Made by a program: the position numbers and the translations under genes. The notes beneath the pieces were generated by a model. That model ran no database searches and had not been told where the DNA came from. It worked only from the letters and a program-made list of their open reading frames with translations. Below are positions 36,401 through 44,456 of a DNA stretch of 64,000 bases, in pieces. Positions within the stretch are counted from its first letter, which is position 1, and every line of letters begins with the position of its first letter. The DNA comes from Corynebacterium sp. BD556 (GTDB lineage: Bacteria; Actinomycetota; Actinomycetes; Mycobacteriales; Mycobacteriaceae): assembly GCF_038452275.1 (NCBI RefSeq), contig NZ_CP141643.1, positions 1,054,001-1,118,000 of the forward strand, read 5' to 3'.

Positions 36401-36657
36401 TAGCCGGCCATCGTGCGGTAGCGCGGAACAATATCTTTGACGTAGCCCGTCAGCAGGTGTCCGTAGTGAGGCAGACCGTTGGCAAACGGCGGCCCATCAT
36501 TGAAAACGTATTCTTTGCAGCCCTCGCGGTTGTCCAAAGAAGCCTGGAAGGTGTCGTCTTCCCGCCAAAACTCGAGAACCTTCCGCTCCATCTCGGGGAA
36601 CTTCGAGCTGCCTGCGGTCAGGTCGACCTTGGGGTAGACACCGCCGACGTCAGCCAT
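33469..36657 (-). CDS. ileS: Isoleucyl-tRNA synthetase (eukaryote-like type)
   Basis: A 1062-residue class I synthetase charging tRNA-Ile. The HIGH motif is PHYGH in [17 protein letters not shown] and the KMSKS motif is [13 protein letters not shown]; a CP1 editing domain and C-terminal anticodon-binding domain are present. The GLPHYGH version and the length mark the eukaryote-like IleS2 type, which is intrinsically less mupirocin-sensitive than the common bacterial type. A GTG at 36678 opens the frame, but AAGGAG lies 8 nt before the ATG at 36657, which I chose. A T-box riboswitch precedes it. Confidence 0.96.
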   Translation of the reverse strand: MADVGGVYPKVDLTAGSSKFPEMERKVLEFWREDDTFQASLDNREGCKEYVFNDGPPFANGLPHYGHLLTGYVKDIVPRYRTMAGYHVPRVFGWDCHGLPAELEAEKQLGIKDKGEIEAMGLDKFNEFCAQSVLEYAGEWEDYVTRQARWVDFDNGYKTMDLDFMESVMWAFKELYDKGLIYQGFRVLPYSWAEHTPLSNQETRLDDSYRDRQDPTVTVTLPFTGARGGFPAAATWQAHPELHDAAAIAWTTTPWTLPSNLALAVGPDIEYSLVEVSEDGAEGFAGEKLLLATNLLGAYAKELGSEPKVVATFTGKELEGLEYTPVFDYFADQENAFMVLLADYVTTEDGTGVVHQAPAFGEDDMNTTEAYGIELVIPVDADGKFTSLVPDYQGKLVFDANRDIIRDLKAKNRVVRDQTIVHSYPHSWRSGEPLIYMALPGWFVKVTEFRDRMVELNQEIEWIPSHIRDGQFGKWLEGARDWNISRTRYWGSPVPAWVSDDPRYPRVDVYGSLDELERDFGTRPASLHRPHIDELVRPNPDDPTGKSMMRRVPDVLDCWFESGSMPFAQYHYPFENVEEHDTRQPADFIVEYSGQSRGWFYVQHVLSTALFDRPAFKKVVAHGIVLGNDGLKMSKSKGNYPDVTEAFDRDGSDAMRWFLMSSPILRGGNLVVTEQGIRDGVRQALLPIWNAYSFLQLYASEEATWSTDSDNVLDRYVLAKTHDLVESVGEALSDTRIADACDEVRQFADTLTNWYVRRSRDRFWEGQEKHPEAFNTLYTVLEVLTRVTAPLLPYISEVIWRGLTGGRSVHLADFPQAADLPADDSLVAAMDATRSVCSAASSVRKANKLRNRLPLPKLTVALPNSADLAEFVAAIRDEVNVKDVELTDDVDSAGTFEVVVNAKVAGPKLGRDVQRAIKNVKAGNYVREGENVVVDGDIVLTPELYTQRLVAENPDSTARIEGAGGADGLVVLDTTVTSELEAEGWAADVIRGIQDARKNEGFAVSDRIAAVLFVPEDKHPWAQQHAAHIASETLATSFEVRTAGEGAHKVLEGVSANVVKNG

Positions 36658-36661
36658 GTCA

Positions 36662-36898
36662 TCTTCTCCTTCACTCACACAAATTCTTCCGAAACCTGCA
36701 GGGACGCAACTTTATTGCCGCGCGGTACCACCCTGCTTGGAGCTCACAATTTCTTGCCTGCCCCCACTTCATTTGTGGTGAAGGAAGTGACGTCTTCCTG
36801 CGACGTCCGGTTCTACTGGGCACCGAGAAAACGGCGCTGTTCTTCCGGAAACGCTCCCCGGTGATAGCCGGATCAACACGTGCTCGATGGTGATGCTC
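36662..36898 (-). promoter_or_regulatory. Translational T-box riboswitch of ileS
   Basis: The minus-strand leader carries the T-box signature AGGGTGGTACCGCG (36721-36734). GCAGGG pairs with TCCCTGC further on (about 36702-36708) to make the antisequestrator. A short stem I has the isoleucine codon ATC (36863-36865) in the specifier loop, within CTATCACCGGGGAG. There is no U-tract terminator before ileS, and the ribosome-binding site AAGGAG lies at the end of the element. This fits the actinobacterial translational class: uncharged tRNA-Ile frees the ribosome-binding site. Confidence 0.9.
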
Positions 36899-36902
36899 TG
36901 CC

Positions 36903-36908
36903 AGTGTA
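36903..36908 (-). promoter_or_regulatory. -10 box (TACACT) of ileS transcript
   Basis: TACACT on the minus strand fully matches TAnAnT and lies just upstream of T-box stem I, placing the transcript start near 36896. A TTGACA (36916-36921) sits only about 7 nt upstream of it, too close to be its -35 element. Confidence 0.45.
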
Positions 36909-36938
36909 ACTCACCTGTCAAGAGCAACTCCCAACTGT

Positions 36939-36982
36939 GCACCCAACCCCCGGCTTGAGCGTGTGTGCCGGGGGTTGGGTGC
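36939..36982 (-). terminator. 16-bp stem-loop downstream of wag31
   Basis: GCACCCAACCCCCGGC (36939-36954) and its perfect complement (36967-36982) flank a 12-nt loop, 18 bp after the wag31 stop. There is no U-tract on the minus strand, so this is a non-canonical terminator or a 3'-end stabilising hairpin. It separates wag31 from the ileS promoter. Confidence 0.6.
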
Positions 36983-37000
36983 GGATGAATCGAAAGGAGT

Positions 37001-38005
37001 TTACCGCTCCGCGTTGCCGCCGGTGGGGGCGGAGGTGCCGCGAGTTTCCAGCTCCTCGAGCTGAGACTCCAAAAGCGTCTTCAAACGGGTGCGGTACTCG
37101 CGCTCGAATGTACGCAGCTCGGCGATCCGGTTTTCTAGGGCGGTCTGCTGCTGCTTGACCGTGTTCATGATCTCCGTGTGCTTGCGCTCTGCATCGCTTT
37201 GCAGCTTGGCAGCCTGTTCCTCGGCCTGGCGGATCTGGGCCTCGGCGCGAGAGTTCGCCTCGCTGGTGATCTCGTTGGCTTTAAGCTCCGCGTCAGCGAC
37301 CAACTGCCGGGCGTGGGACTCCGCCTTGGCAGCGGTGTCCTTGGCCTGCTTGTCGGCGTCAGCAAGCTGCGAACGGGAGCGGGCTTCTGCCTCCTGCATC
37401 TGCTTTTCTGCTGCGCTGTGAGCCTCATCGAGCACGTTGCGGGCCTCAACCCGAGCGTCGGCGGTGAGACGGTCGGCTGTCTCCTGCGCCAGACCAAGAA
37501 TCTTGGCAACCTGGACGTGGGCATCACCCGTGGAAGTGGCGGACTGCTCGGCGGTGGCCTGCGGCTGGGATACGGCTGCTTTCCTTGTCTCGGCAGCAGC
37601 GGTCTTAGCGTGTGCCTGCTCAGCTTCCTTGCGGGCGCGGGCGGCTTCTTCCTTGGCGCTGTGCGCCTCATTTTCGGCGCGGAACTTCGCCTCATTCGCC
37701 TCGCGCAGCTTGTCCTCGAACTCGGAGCGCAGCTCAGCCTCAAGCTTCTTGCGCACTTCGGCTTCATCGACCTGGGAGGTCTTCTCGGAGGCGAAATCGC
37801 GGACCGAGGCGGAGGCTGCCGGCTGGCCGCCTTGGCTCAACTCCTCGACGCGAGCACGCAGCTCGTCGTTTTCATCCTGCAGCTGCGCAAGCGTGTCTTC
37901 GACGAGGTCGAGGAACTGGTCGACCTCGTCTTCGTTGTAACCCCGCTTGCCGATAGGCGGCTTGCTAAAGGCGACATTGTGCACGTCTGCTGGTGTGAGC
38001 GGCAT
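37001..38005 (-). CDS. wag31: Wag31/DivIVA polar growth protein
   Basis: A 334-residue coiled-coil scaffold of the cell poles. The N-terminal DivIVA domain ([22 protein letters not shown], about 1-60) binds curved membrane; coiled-coil rich in Ala, Glu, Lys and Gln fills about 95-310. In corynebacteria it recruits peptidoglycan and mycolate machinery to the pole and is essential for elongation. AAGGGA lies 6 nt before the ATG. It sits 216 bp downstream of the YggT-type gene on the same strand, and a stem-loop follows. Confidence 0.95.
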   Translation of the reverse strand: MPLTPADVHNVAFSKPPIGKRGYNEDEVDQFLDLVEDTLAQLQDENDELRARVEELSQGGQPAASASVRDFASEKTSQVDEAEVRKKLEAELRSEFEDKLREANEAKFRAENEAHSAKEEAARARKEAEQAHAKTAAAETRKAAVSQPQATAEQSATSTGDAHVQVAKILGLAQETADRLTADARVEARNVLDEAHSAAEKQMQEAEARSRSQLADADKQAKDTAAKAESHARQLVADAELKANEITSEANSRAEAQIRQAEEQAAKLQSDAERKHTEIMNTVKQQQTALENRIAELRTFEREYRTRLKTLLESQLEELETRGTSAPTGGNAER

Positions 38006-38118
38006 TAGCGATCCCTTCGTTTGTGTCGTGCTTGCCTCAAGGCGGCAGGCACGCGAGCGAAACCCAGAATACGGGATTCACCCAGTCCATTTCATAGAGT
38101 TTTACGTATTAGCCCAAA

Positions 38119-38124
38119 AGTGTA
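38119..38124 (-). promoter_or_regulatory. Candidate -10 box (TACACT) of wag31
   Basis: TACACT on the minus strand fully matches TAnAnT, about 113 bp before the wag31 start. TTGGCA lies 15 nt upstream, a short but possible -35 spacing. It would let wag31 be transcribed independently of the dcw genes. Confidence 0.35.
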
Positions 38125-38221
38125 GCCGAGTGAGTCCCGTGCCAATGTTATTTATACCCTCTATGTCCACCGGAGGGTGAGTGTGAAGCGCCCACAAGTG
38201 GAACTAAGTTTTTGGGGCACC

Positions 38222-38527
38222 TCACAGAAACGGCACGACGAGGAAGGCCTTAATGAGGAATTGCAGCAGCGCAAGAAGGAGAAACAGCGCGATCACACTG
38301 ACATCCAACGCCACTCCGCCCTGCAAGCGCAGAGGAGGTATGAGTTTGCGAAGTGCTTTGACAGGCGGGTCCGTCGCCACGAAAAGTCCTTCTGCGCCGA
38401 CCATAAACCAGCGCGGGGGTTGGAAATTCCGTGAGAAAGACTGCACCATCTCGATGATCAGACGAATAATGACCAGGAGGGAGTAGATCCCCACCAGCGC
38501 GTACAAAATAGCTCCTAAAAGTGCCAC
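38222..38527 (-). CDS. YggT-family membrane protein
   Basis: A 101-residue protein with two membrane helices (about 5-28 and 72-98) and the family's conserved polar segment between them (RLIIEMVQSFSRNFQPPRW). YggT proteins are conserved between sepF and divIVA in Gram-positives, and a role in division or membrane organisation is inferred from this context. The GTG start was chosen by the family's usual length; the open frame extends upstream. A terminator lies between it and sepF. Confidence 0.85.
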   Translation of the reverse strand: MALLGAILYALVGIYSLLVIIRLIIEMVQSFSRNFQPPRWFMVGAEGLFVATDPPVKALRKLIPPLRLQGGVALDVSVIALFLLLALLQFLIKAFLVVPFL

Positions 38528-38562
38528 GTTTGCACACTCTACCTGCCAGCCGACCACGGGCA

Positions 38563-38610
38563 TACAAAAACCGCCCCGGGTGGGTGCGCGACATTTCTCC
38601 GGGGCGGTGA
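38563..38610 (-). terminator. Rho-independent terminator after sepF
   Basis: Minus-strand stem ACCGCCCCGG (rc of 38599-38608) and CCGGGGCGGT (rc of 38570-38579) with a U-rich tail TTTTTG. It follows the sepF stop by about 18 bp and probably ends most dcw transcripts before the yggT-type gene. Confidence 0.8.
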
Positions 38611-38627
38611 ATTCTACAGCGGGACGC

Positions 38628-39092
38628 TTAACGCAGGTGCGCTGCGCGCTGCAGCTCAGTCTTGGAAAAGCGCGCGTGTTCGGGGGTGATCGCAAAGACG
38701 CGGCGGTTGGTGTCCAGCCCGCGCGACAGGTTAAGCATCTGGCCGCGCAGGGCAAAGCACAGGCCCGCGGCGAAATCGATGACGCGCTTAGCGTCAGCTT
38801 TGTCCAGGTCGGTCAGATCCATCAAGACAGCGTCGCCGTCGCGGAAAGGCTCACCGATGTCTTTCGCGTCGTTATAGGAACGCGGCATGGCGGTGACAAT
38901 CGCCGGGGCGTAAGTGGAAGCCTCGCGGCGGGGAGCACGAGAGTCATAATCGCGAGTTGAGCCCGGCTCCGCTGCGCGCGCCTGGCCGTAGGCGGGCGCC
39001 CCGGACTCGTTGTACTGCGGGTCGTCGTAGTATTCGTCGTCGTTGTACGAGCCGAGGCCGAAGAATTCTTTCGCACTACCGAAAAAAGACAT
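38628..39092 (-). CDS. sepF: Cell division protein SepF
   Basis: A 154-residue FtsZ partner. An N-terminal amphipathic, membrane-targeting segment is followed by an acidic linker and the C-terminal SepF core (about 65-145) with VLMDLTDLDKADAKRVIDF and the conserved RVFAITP. In Actinobacteria, which lack FtsA and ZipA, SepF is the main Z-ring membrane anchor. GGGAG precedes the ATG. Last gene of the dcw run before a terminator. Confidence 0.95.
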   Translation of the reverse strand: MSFFGSAKEFFGLGSYNDDEYYDDPQYNESGAPAYGQARAAEPGSTRDYDSRAPRREASTYAPAIVTAMPRSYNDAKDIGEPFRDGDAVLMDLTDLDKADAKRVIDFAAGLCFALRGQMLNLSRGLDTNRRVFAITPEHARFSKTELQRAAHLR

Positions 39093-39154
39093 GTTGCTCC
39101 CTGAGGTCCGTTGGATAATGAGGCAGTTGTCGCGTCTGAAAATAAACGTCGCTG

Positions 39155-39871
39155 TCAGCCTACGGAACGCTTCCCAAGCACTCCGGTTCCGACACGCACG
39201 ATGTCGGATCCGGCTGCGATGGCCTGCTCGAAGTCGCCGGACATTCCGGCAGACAGCACGAGGGGCCGCCCCAGGGCGGTTGCGTGGGCGTCGGTAAGGT
39301 TGCGCGCGGATGCAAAGACGCGCTGCGGCTCCGAGTCGAGCGGGGGCACAACCATGAAGCCGCCAAAGATGAGGTTGTGTGCGGCCTCGACGGCTTCGAC
39401 TACCTCATCAACTTGCTCCAGCGGCGCTCCGCCGCGTTTCGTGTCGCCGTCTGCAGAAAGCTGGACGAGACACCTGACATCTCCTGTGGCGCGGTCGCCG
39501 CGCTCAAGGGCAAGAGCGACGCCGCGGTCGAGGTGTGTAGCCAGTTTCACTGAGTCGACCGAGTGAACCTCATGGGCCCAGCGGGCCACGGCGTTAGCCT
39601 TTTTCGACTGCACTTGGCCGATCATGGCGATGCCGATGCTGCAGTTGTTGGCGGCAAGCCACTGCGCCTTACTGCGGGCTTCTTGCTCGCGGTTTTCACC
39701 GACAAGCGGCACACCTAGCTGCGCGAGGATTGCGATGTCCTGCGCTGGGTGGAATTTGCTCACCGGGATCAGCGCTACGCTGCCCGGCTCCCGGCCCGCC
39801 TGCTGTTCAGCTTCGCGGATGCGTTCGCGCACCGCGGCGAGGTTGGTGGCGATGTCGTCTCTGCGTGTCAT
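39155..39871 (-). CDS. YggS/PLPBP family PLP-homeostasis protein
   Basis: A 238-residue single-domain PLP-binding protein of the alanine racemase fold. The PLP lysine is in LIPVSKFHPAQD, and LSAGMSGDFEQAI is the family motif near the phosphate site. Such proteins buffer PLP rather than catalyse. The ATG overlaps the stop of the preceding YfiH-type gene in ATGA. The position between ftsZ and sepF is conserved in Actinobacteria. The open frame extends far upstream but the overlap fixes the start. Confidence 0.92.
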   Translation of the reverse strand: MTRRDDIATNLAAVRERIREAEQQAGREPGSVALIPVSKFHPAQDIAILAQLGVPLVGENREQEARSKAQWLAANNCSIGIAMIGQVQSKKANAVARWAHEVHSVDSVKLATHLDRGVALALERGDRATGDVRCLVQLSADGDTKRGGAPLEQVDEVVEAVEAAHNLIFGGFMVVPPLDSEPQRVFASARNLTDAHATALGRPLVLSAGMSGDFEQAIAAGSDIVRVGTGVLGKRSVG

Positions 39872-40626
39872 TGTTGTTTGTGCTCCTGTTTGCCCGTGAG
39901 CCAGATCACTGCGGCTTGTCTGCCTGTCGTGCCCTCTCGCCGGTATGAGAAGAAGTCCTCGTCGGTGACGGTGTCGCGCGGGTCGGCGTCGATATGGGTC
40001 ACGCCCATTTCCATCAGTTGGCGCACAAGCCCTGCCCGCACGTCGATGCCGCAGGTTCCTTTCCTCGTGCGCGTCAGTGAGCCGGGCAGGTGCTTTTCGA
40101 CGTCCTCCGCCATCTGCCGCGGCACCTCGTAGGATTCTCCCGCCGCGGCTGGGCCGAGAAGGACTTGGATCGCTTCGGGGCGAGCCCCCTGGTCGACCAT
40201 CGCGCGCACAGTCGCCGGCACGATTGCGTTTCGCGCTCCGATGCGCCCGGCATGGGCGGCGCCGATCACCCCAGCTTCGATATCGAAAAGCAAAACGGGT
40301 GTGCAGTCGGCGACAAGTACACACAAAGCGAGCCCATGTGTGGTGGTCACCAAAGCGTCGGTGGCTTGCACGGGGCCCGGCTGTGGCCCGTCGACCACCG
40401 TGACTGTGTTGGTGTGGAGCTGCTCCATCCACACGAAACGGTCGGGCGCAATGCCCAGCGCGTGAGCCAGTCTCGCTCGGTTAGCCCGGACGTGCTCCGG
40501 GTCGTCTCCGACGTGCTCAGCTAAGTTAAAGGAATCATAAGGGGATGCTGAAGCCCCGCCGGCGCGGGTGGTAAACACCATGCGGACGGGGCGGTTTTTC
40601 AGGCTCTGCGCGCTTTCGGGTGCCAT
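39868..40626 (-). CDS. YfiH/PgeF-family multicopper polyphenol oxidase (laccase domain)
   Basis: A 252-residue protein of the DUF152 family. The conserved metal-site segments LVADCTPVLL, AHAGRIG and GTCGIDVRA are visible. PgeF in E. coli is a purine nucleoside/peptidoglycan editing factor that corrects MurC misincorporation, which would suit a gene inside the dcw cluster; the biochemical role in corynebacteria is unproven. It starts at ATG 40626, 22 bp after ftsZ, and overlaps the next gene. Confidence 0.9.
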   Translation of the reverse strand: MAPESAQSLKNRPVRMVFTTRAGGASASPYDSFNLAEHVGDDPEHVRANRARLAHALGIAPDRFVWMEQLHTNTVTVVDGPQPGPVQATDALVTTTHGLALCVLVADCTPVLLFDIEAGVIGAAHAGRIGARNAIVPATVRAMVDQGARPEAIQVLLGPAAAGESYEVPRQMAEDVEKHLPGSLTRTRKGTCGIDVRAGLVRQLMEMGVTHIDADPRDTVTDEDFFSYRREGTTGRQAAVIWLTGKQEHKQQ

Positions 40627-40648
40627 GACCACCACCCTAGCGAAGCAT

Positions 40649-41896
40649 CTAGCGCATGAAATCAGGCACGTCGAGATCGTCGCTGTCGTCTGCGCCGCCG
40701 CGCATCTCACGCGCTTCGCGGTCGTTGCGCTCGGAGTGAGTAAACAGCCCGGAGCTGCGATCCTCGTAGCGGTGGCGGGGCTGGTAGGGCTCAGCGCGTT
40801 CGTCGAAAAGCGAACCGCGAGCCGGTGCTGGTGTTGGTGTTGGTGTTGCGGAATCAGCCGCAGCCGCCGACTCGGCGGAGACGCTCTTGTCGCCCGCCTG
40901 CACTTCGCCCTGCGTAAGGGGGGAGGTTTGGTTGCCGTTGCGCGCGTTGGCTTTCTCGTCGAAGCCGGTGGCGATGATGGTCACGCGTACTTCGTCGCCG
41001 AGGTTGTCGTCGATGATGGTGCCGAAGATAATGTTGGCGTCTTCATCGGCTTTCGCCTCGACGATGGAGGCGGCGTCGTGGACCTCCACCAGGCCAAGGT
41101 CGGAACCGCCGGCAACGGAGATGAGCACGCCTTTGGCGCCTTCCATGGTGGTTTCTAAAAGCGGGGAGTTGATTGCTTGTTCGGTGGCGGCCATGACGCG
41201 GTTGTCGCCGCGGGCAGAGCCAACGCCCATCAGGGCGGAGCCGGCGTCTTGCATGACGGAGCGTACGTCTGCGAAGTCGACGTTGATCATGCCCGGAATG
41301 GTGATCAGGTTGGTGATGCCTTGGACACCGTTGTGGAGCACCTCATCGGCGGCGCGGAAGGCTTCCATCATGGAAAGTTCGGCGTCCCCGAGCTGGAGGA
41401 GGCGATCGTTGGGGATGACGATGACTGTGTCACAGACCTCCTTGAGGTTTTCAATGCCCTCGAGTGCCTGGCGGGTGCGGCGCTTTCCTTCAAAGGAAAA
41501 GGGGCGGGTGACTACACCAATGGTCAGCGCACCCATTTTCTTGGCTATTCCTGCCACAACCGGTGCAGCGCCCGTTCCGGTGCCGCCGCCTTCGCCGGCG
41601 GTGACAAAGACCATGTCGGAGCCTTTGAGGGATTCCTCAATCTCCTGTTTGTGGTCCTCGGCGGAGGTGCGTCCAACCTCCGGGTTGGCGCCAGCACCTA
41701 GACCGCGGGTAGCTTCGCGCCCGATGTCGAGCTTGGTGTCGGCGTCGGTAAACAGCAGCGCCTGCGAATCCGTGTTGACCGCGACGAACTCAACACCTTT
41801 GAGCCCTTCTTCGATCATGCGGTTGACTGCGTTAACGCCGCCGCCGCCGACACCGACGACGCGGATCATGGCGAGGTAGTTAGCTGGGGAGGTCAT
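40649..41896 (-). CDS. ftsZ: Cell division protein FtsZ
   Basis: A 415-residue tubulin-like GTPase that forms the Z-ring. The GTP-binding tubulin signature [11 protein letters not shown] and the T7 loop region are intact. The linker (about 325-400) is low-complexity with TPTPTPAPA, and the C-terminal DDLDVPDFM is the conserved peptide bound by SepF. The ATG at 41896 fits other corynebacterial FtsZ proteins (MTSPANYLA); an upstream TTG in frame is unlikely. The leader upstream carries an inverted repeat and a TACATT box. Confidence 0.97.
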   Translation of the reverse strand: MTSPANYLAMIRVVGVGGGGVNAVNRMIEEGLKGVEFVAVNTDSQALLFTDADTKLDIGREATRGLGAGANPEVGRTSAEDHKQEIEESLKGSDMVFVTAGEGGGTGTGAAPVVAGIAKKMGALTIGVVTRPFSFEGKRRTRQALEGIENLKEVCDTVIVIPNDRLLQLGDAELSMMEAFRAADEVLHNGVQGITNLITIPGMINVDFADVRSVMQDAGSALMGVGSARGDNRVMAATEQAINSPLLETTMEGAKGVLISVAGGSDLGLVEVHDAASIVEAKADEDANIIFGTIIDDNLGDEVRVTIIATGFDEKANARNGNQTSPLTQGEVQAGDKSVSAESAAAADSATPTPTPAPARGSLFDERAEPYQPRHRYEDRSSGLFTHSERNDREAREMRGGADDSDDLDVPDFMR

Positions 41897-41931
41897 GGAG
41901 GATGGCTCGCCTTTCACTTTTGTTGGGGTCA

Positions 41932-41937
41932 AATGTA
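41932..41937 (-). promoter_or_regulatory. Candidate ftsZ promoter -10 box (TACATT)
   Basis: TACATT on the minus strand fully matches TAnAnT, about 35 bp before the ftsZ ATG and downstream of the ftsQ-ftsZ inverted repeat. Confidence 0.4.
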
Positions 41938-41991
41938 ACGCTGTCCATCATGGGCCACGAACCTTTGGAAAGCCTTGTTTTTGTTCGGCGT

Positions 41992-42026
41992 GTCACAACC
42001 CTAAACCCCAACTTTAGGGTTGTGAC
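41992..42026 (-). repeat. Perfect 14-bp inverted repeat between ftsQ and ftsZ
   Basis: GTCACAACCCTAAA (41992-42005) and TTTAGGGTTGTGAC (42013-42026) are exact complements around a 7-nt loop, 24 bp after the ftsQ stop. In RNA this is a stable hairpin. There is no U-tract, so it may attenuate, block exonuclease or serve as a protein operator. Confidence 0.85.
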
Positions 42027-42050
42027 CTGGTCTTTTAGTGGCCGCTTCCC

Positions 42051-42899
42051 CTATTTGACGGTAACGAGTTCCGGGTTCGACAGGTTAAACTCGCCTCCCT
42101 CGCGCTGCACGATATCTTCAAGCGCGATCGCCTTGTTGGCGTTATCTTCCGCCGCACCCCAGGTGACTTTCCTGCCGTCAGCAAGCGTGAGCTCAAATTC
42201 GTAAGGGCCTGTGGCCACGACGGCTAGCACCTGCCCACGCATGCGTTCGCTTATCGACGTCGCCACTTCCACCCCAGCGGCCAGCACAGCCTCATCCTGG
42301 ATGGCAGGGCCGTCAATTTTGATCGCGCCCGGCGGCGGGGTAGCTACGGTGAACTCCTTGCCCTCCCCATTGATGAGGCGGGCCTGGTCACCCTCCCCGA
42401 TGTAGGCGACGGCGATGTTTTCGCGCACCGTGATTTCAATGGTTGAAGGCCAGTCACGTTTGAGGGAAGCCGACTTCACCCAATCGTTGGCCGCCACACC
42501 ACTGGCTGCCGCTTTCATGTCGACCCGCCCAATGGGGGTGCCCTCACTAATCCCCGACGCCGCAATGATCTCCTCATCGGCAAGGGTGTTAGCTCCGTTG
42601 ACCACCACCTTTTTCACCGGCAGAGCGGGGGTAAAAGGAGCGATGGCCGCGATCGCAAAAACCACGATTAAAGCCGCGGCGACGGAGGCGAGTTGCCTGC
42701 GTCGTCGGATCGTTTTGCGCTTGCGTTCCAGCTCCGCTTCCCGACGCCTCGCGGCTGACTCCTCCGGATCTTCTTCGGGCTCGTTGTCCGGCTCGACAGC
42801 GGTAGTGCCCTGCTCATCAAGTTGCTGGGTTTCCTCCTCGGGTGTATCCGGGGTGGTGTCCTCTTCTTCCCGCGGATCGAAAGCCTTCGTGGTGGACAA
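42051..42899 (-). CDS. ftsQ: Cell division protein FtsQ
   Basis: A 282-residue bitopic protein of the divisome. An acidic, charged cytoplasmic N-terminus (about 1-65) leads to one membrane helix (about 72-92), a POTRA domain (PVKKVVVNGANTLADEEI...) and a beta domain. It links with FtsL/FtsI-type partners outside the membrane. Two starts are possible. The GTG at 42917 overlaps murC, but AGGAGG sits 9 nt before the TTG at 42899, which I take as the start. Acts just before ftsZ. Confidence 0.93.
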   Translation of the reverse strand: MSTTKAFDPREEEDTTPDTPEEETQQLDEQGTTAVEPDNEPEEDPEESAARRREAELERKRKTIRRRRQLASVAAALIVVFAIAAIAPFTPALPVKKVVVNGANTLADEEIIAASGISEGTPIGRVDMKAAASGVAANDWVKSASLKRDWPSTIEITVRENIAVAYIGEGDQARLINGEGKEFTVATPPPGAIKIDGPAIQDEAVLAAGVEVATSISERMRGQVLAVVATGPYEFELTLADGRKVTWGAAEDNANKAIALEDIVQREGGEFNLSNPELVTVK

Positions 42900-42903
42900 C
42901 GGT

Positions 42904-44409
42904 TTATTCCTCCTCACGCTGAGATCCGGGGCTGGTCAGCTCGCGCAGGATTTCCTCGCCAAGCATCGTGACAGTGCCCGCCCCCATGGTCACCACGATG
43001 TCACCGGCCTTCGTCACAGCTCGCACCGCAGCGGGTGCGGCCGAGAAATCCGGCTCGTAGCGCACAGCTATCCCGTCCGCCATCTTGTCGGTAATGATGC
43101 GTGAGGTCACGTCCTCGACGGGGGATTCGCGGGCGCCATAGATATCGAGGACCACGGTGGCGTCGGCAAGCGAAAGCGCCTGGGCGAACTCCTCAGCGAA
43201 ATTAATGGTGCGCGAATACAGGTGCGGCTGGAAACACACGACCACGCGCGCACCTGCGCCCTCAGCCTGCGCCTTTTGCTGTGCGGCGCGCACAACAGCA
43301 GCAACCTCCGTGGGGTGGTGAGCGTAGTCGTCGAAAACGCGGGTGCCGGAAAAAGGCCCCTTGCTAACCACGCCCTTGAGCTCAAAGCGGCGGCGCACAC
43401 CAGTAAACTCACCTAAACCCCGGGCCAAATCCTGCACATTTGCCCCCGCCAGCGCCCCGGCAAGCAACGCGCCTGCCGAGTTGAGCACCATGTGGCGGCC
43501 CGGCACGGACATTGCGTAGCGCAGCGTGCGCGGCGTCGGTTCGGTGCGCAGCTCCACAACAACTTCGACGCCGTGGCCAGTGTTGTCCTCTCCCACCACC
43601 ACGGCACCGGCTGGGATCTCCGCGTGGCGCGCAGCCGCCTCCGCAGTGCCGTAGCCGATGACGTTAACGCCGCGGCCTTGGGCGCGTACACCGCAGGCGG
43701 CCGCTTCGTCGTCATCGAGGCACACCACCAAATGCCCGCCTTCTTTCACACGGTCAGCGAAGTCATCAAAGACTTTAAAATAGGCCTCCTCGGTGCCGAA
43801 GTAGTCGAGATGGTCAGGCTCAATGTTGGTCACCACCGCAATGTCGGCAACGTAGCGCAAAAGCGATGCGTCGGACTCATCGGCTTCAGCGATGAAAGTC
43901 TCGCCCCCACCGTGGTGCGCGTTGGTGCCGGCGCGGTTGAGCTGACCACCAATGGCGAAGCTCGGGTCTAGGCCAGCCGCCTGAAAAGCCACAACCGCCA
44001 TCGACGTCGTGGAGGTTTTGCCGTGGGTGCCGGCGATCAACACTTGGGTGCGCCCGGCCATTAACTCCGCGAGCAAGTCGGAGCGACGCAGAAGGGTGAT
44101 GCCTTCTTCCCTGGCGCGCACAAGCTCCGGATTGTCCTGAGGAATCGCCGCGAAGCTAGTCACGACAACGGTGGGAAGCTCACCGCCCATTTCGAGGTTT
44201 GCCGCGTCGTGGCCCACAGCCACCTGGGCGCCGCGGGCACGCAACGCACGCACCGGCAGCGAATCTTTGACATCGGAGCCCGTGACCGTGCTGCCACGTT
44301 CGAGCAAGATGTGCGCCAGGCCGGACATCCCTGAACCCCCAATGCCAATGAGGTGGACGCGCGATAGATCGACGTTGTCTGGGGCGGAAGACTCTGTGGC
44401 TTCGGTCAT
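42904..44409 (-). CDS. murC: UDP-N-acetylmuramate-L-alanine ligase MurC
   Basis: A 501-residue ATP-dependent ligase adding L-alanine to UDP-MurNAc. The N-terminal Rossmann domain has [10 protein letters not shown], the ATP P-loop is [10 protein letters not shown], and the C-terminal Mur ligase domain follows. A TTG at 44430 opens the frame, but AAAGGAG precedes the ATG at 44409 (spacing 10 nt). It lies between murG and ftsQ and its 3' end carries the ftsQ ribosome-binding site. Confidence 0.96.
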   Translation of the reverse strand: MTEATESSAPDNVDLSRVHLIGIGGSGMSGLAHILLERGSTVTGSDVKDSLPVRALRARGAQVAVGHDAANLEMGGELPTVVVTSFAAIPQDNPELVRAREEGITLLRRSDLLAELMAGRTQVLIAGTHGKTSTTSMAVVAFQAAGLDPSFAIGGQLNRAGTNAHHGGGETFIAEADESDASLLRYVADIAVVTNIEPDHLDYFGTEEAYFKVFDDFADRVKEGGHLVVCLDDDEAAACGVRAQGRGVNVIGYGTAEAAARHAEIPAGAVVVGEDNTGHGVEVVVELRTEPTPRTLRYAMSVPGRHMVLNSAGALLAGALAGANVQDLARGLGEFTGVRRRFELKGVVSKGPFSGTRVFDDYAHHPTEVAAVVRAAQQKAQAEGAGARVVVCFQPHLYSRTINFAEEFAQALSLADATVVLDIYGARESPVEDVTSRIITDKMADGIAVRYEPDFSAAPAAVRAVTKAGDIVVTMGAGTVTMLGEEILRELTSPGSQREEE

Positions 44410-44456
44410 GGCCTGGGCGCTCCTTTGCAAGCACGGTGTGGGTCTAGTGCATAAGT

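Noticed and set aside
36655..36678. GTG at 36678 as ileS start
   Set aside because: It has no ribosome-binding site of its own; AAGGAG lies inside the extra segment, 8 nt before the ATG at 36657.
36916..36921. TTGACA as -35 element of the ileS promoter
   Set aside because: Only about 7 nt separate it from the best -10 box (TACACT), too short for a functional spacer. A -10 at 17 nt downstream of it would be the poor hexamer GAGCAT.
40887..41879. 330-codon plus-strand open frame antisense to ftsZ
   Set aside because: It is a shadow of the high-GC ftsZ gene: no ribosome-binding site, no recognisable domain, low-complexity Ser/Thr/Pro composition.
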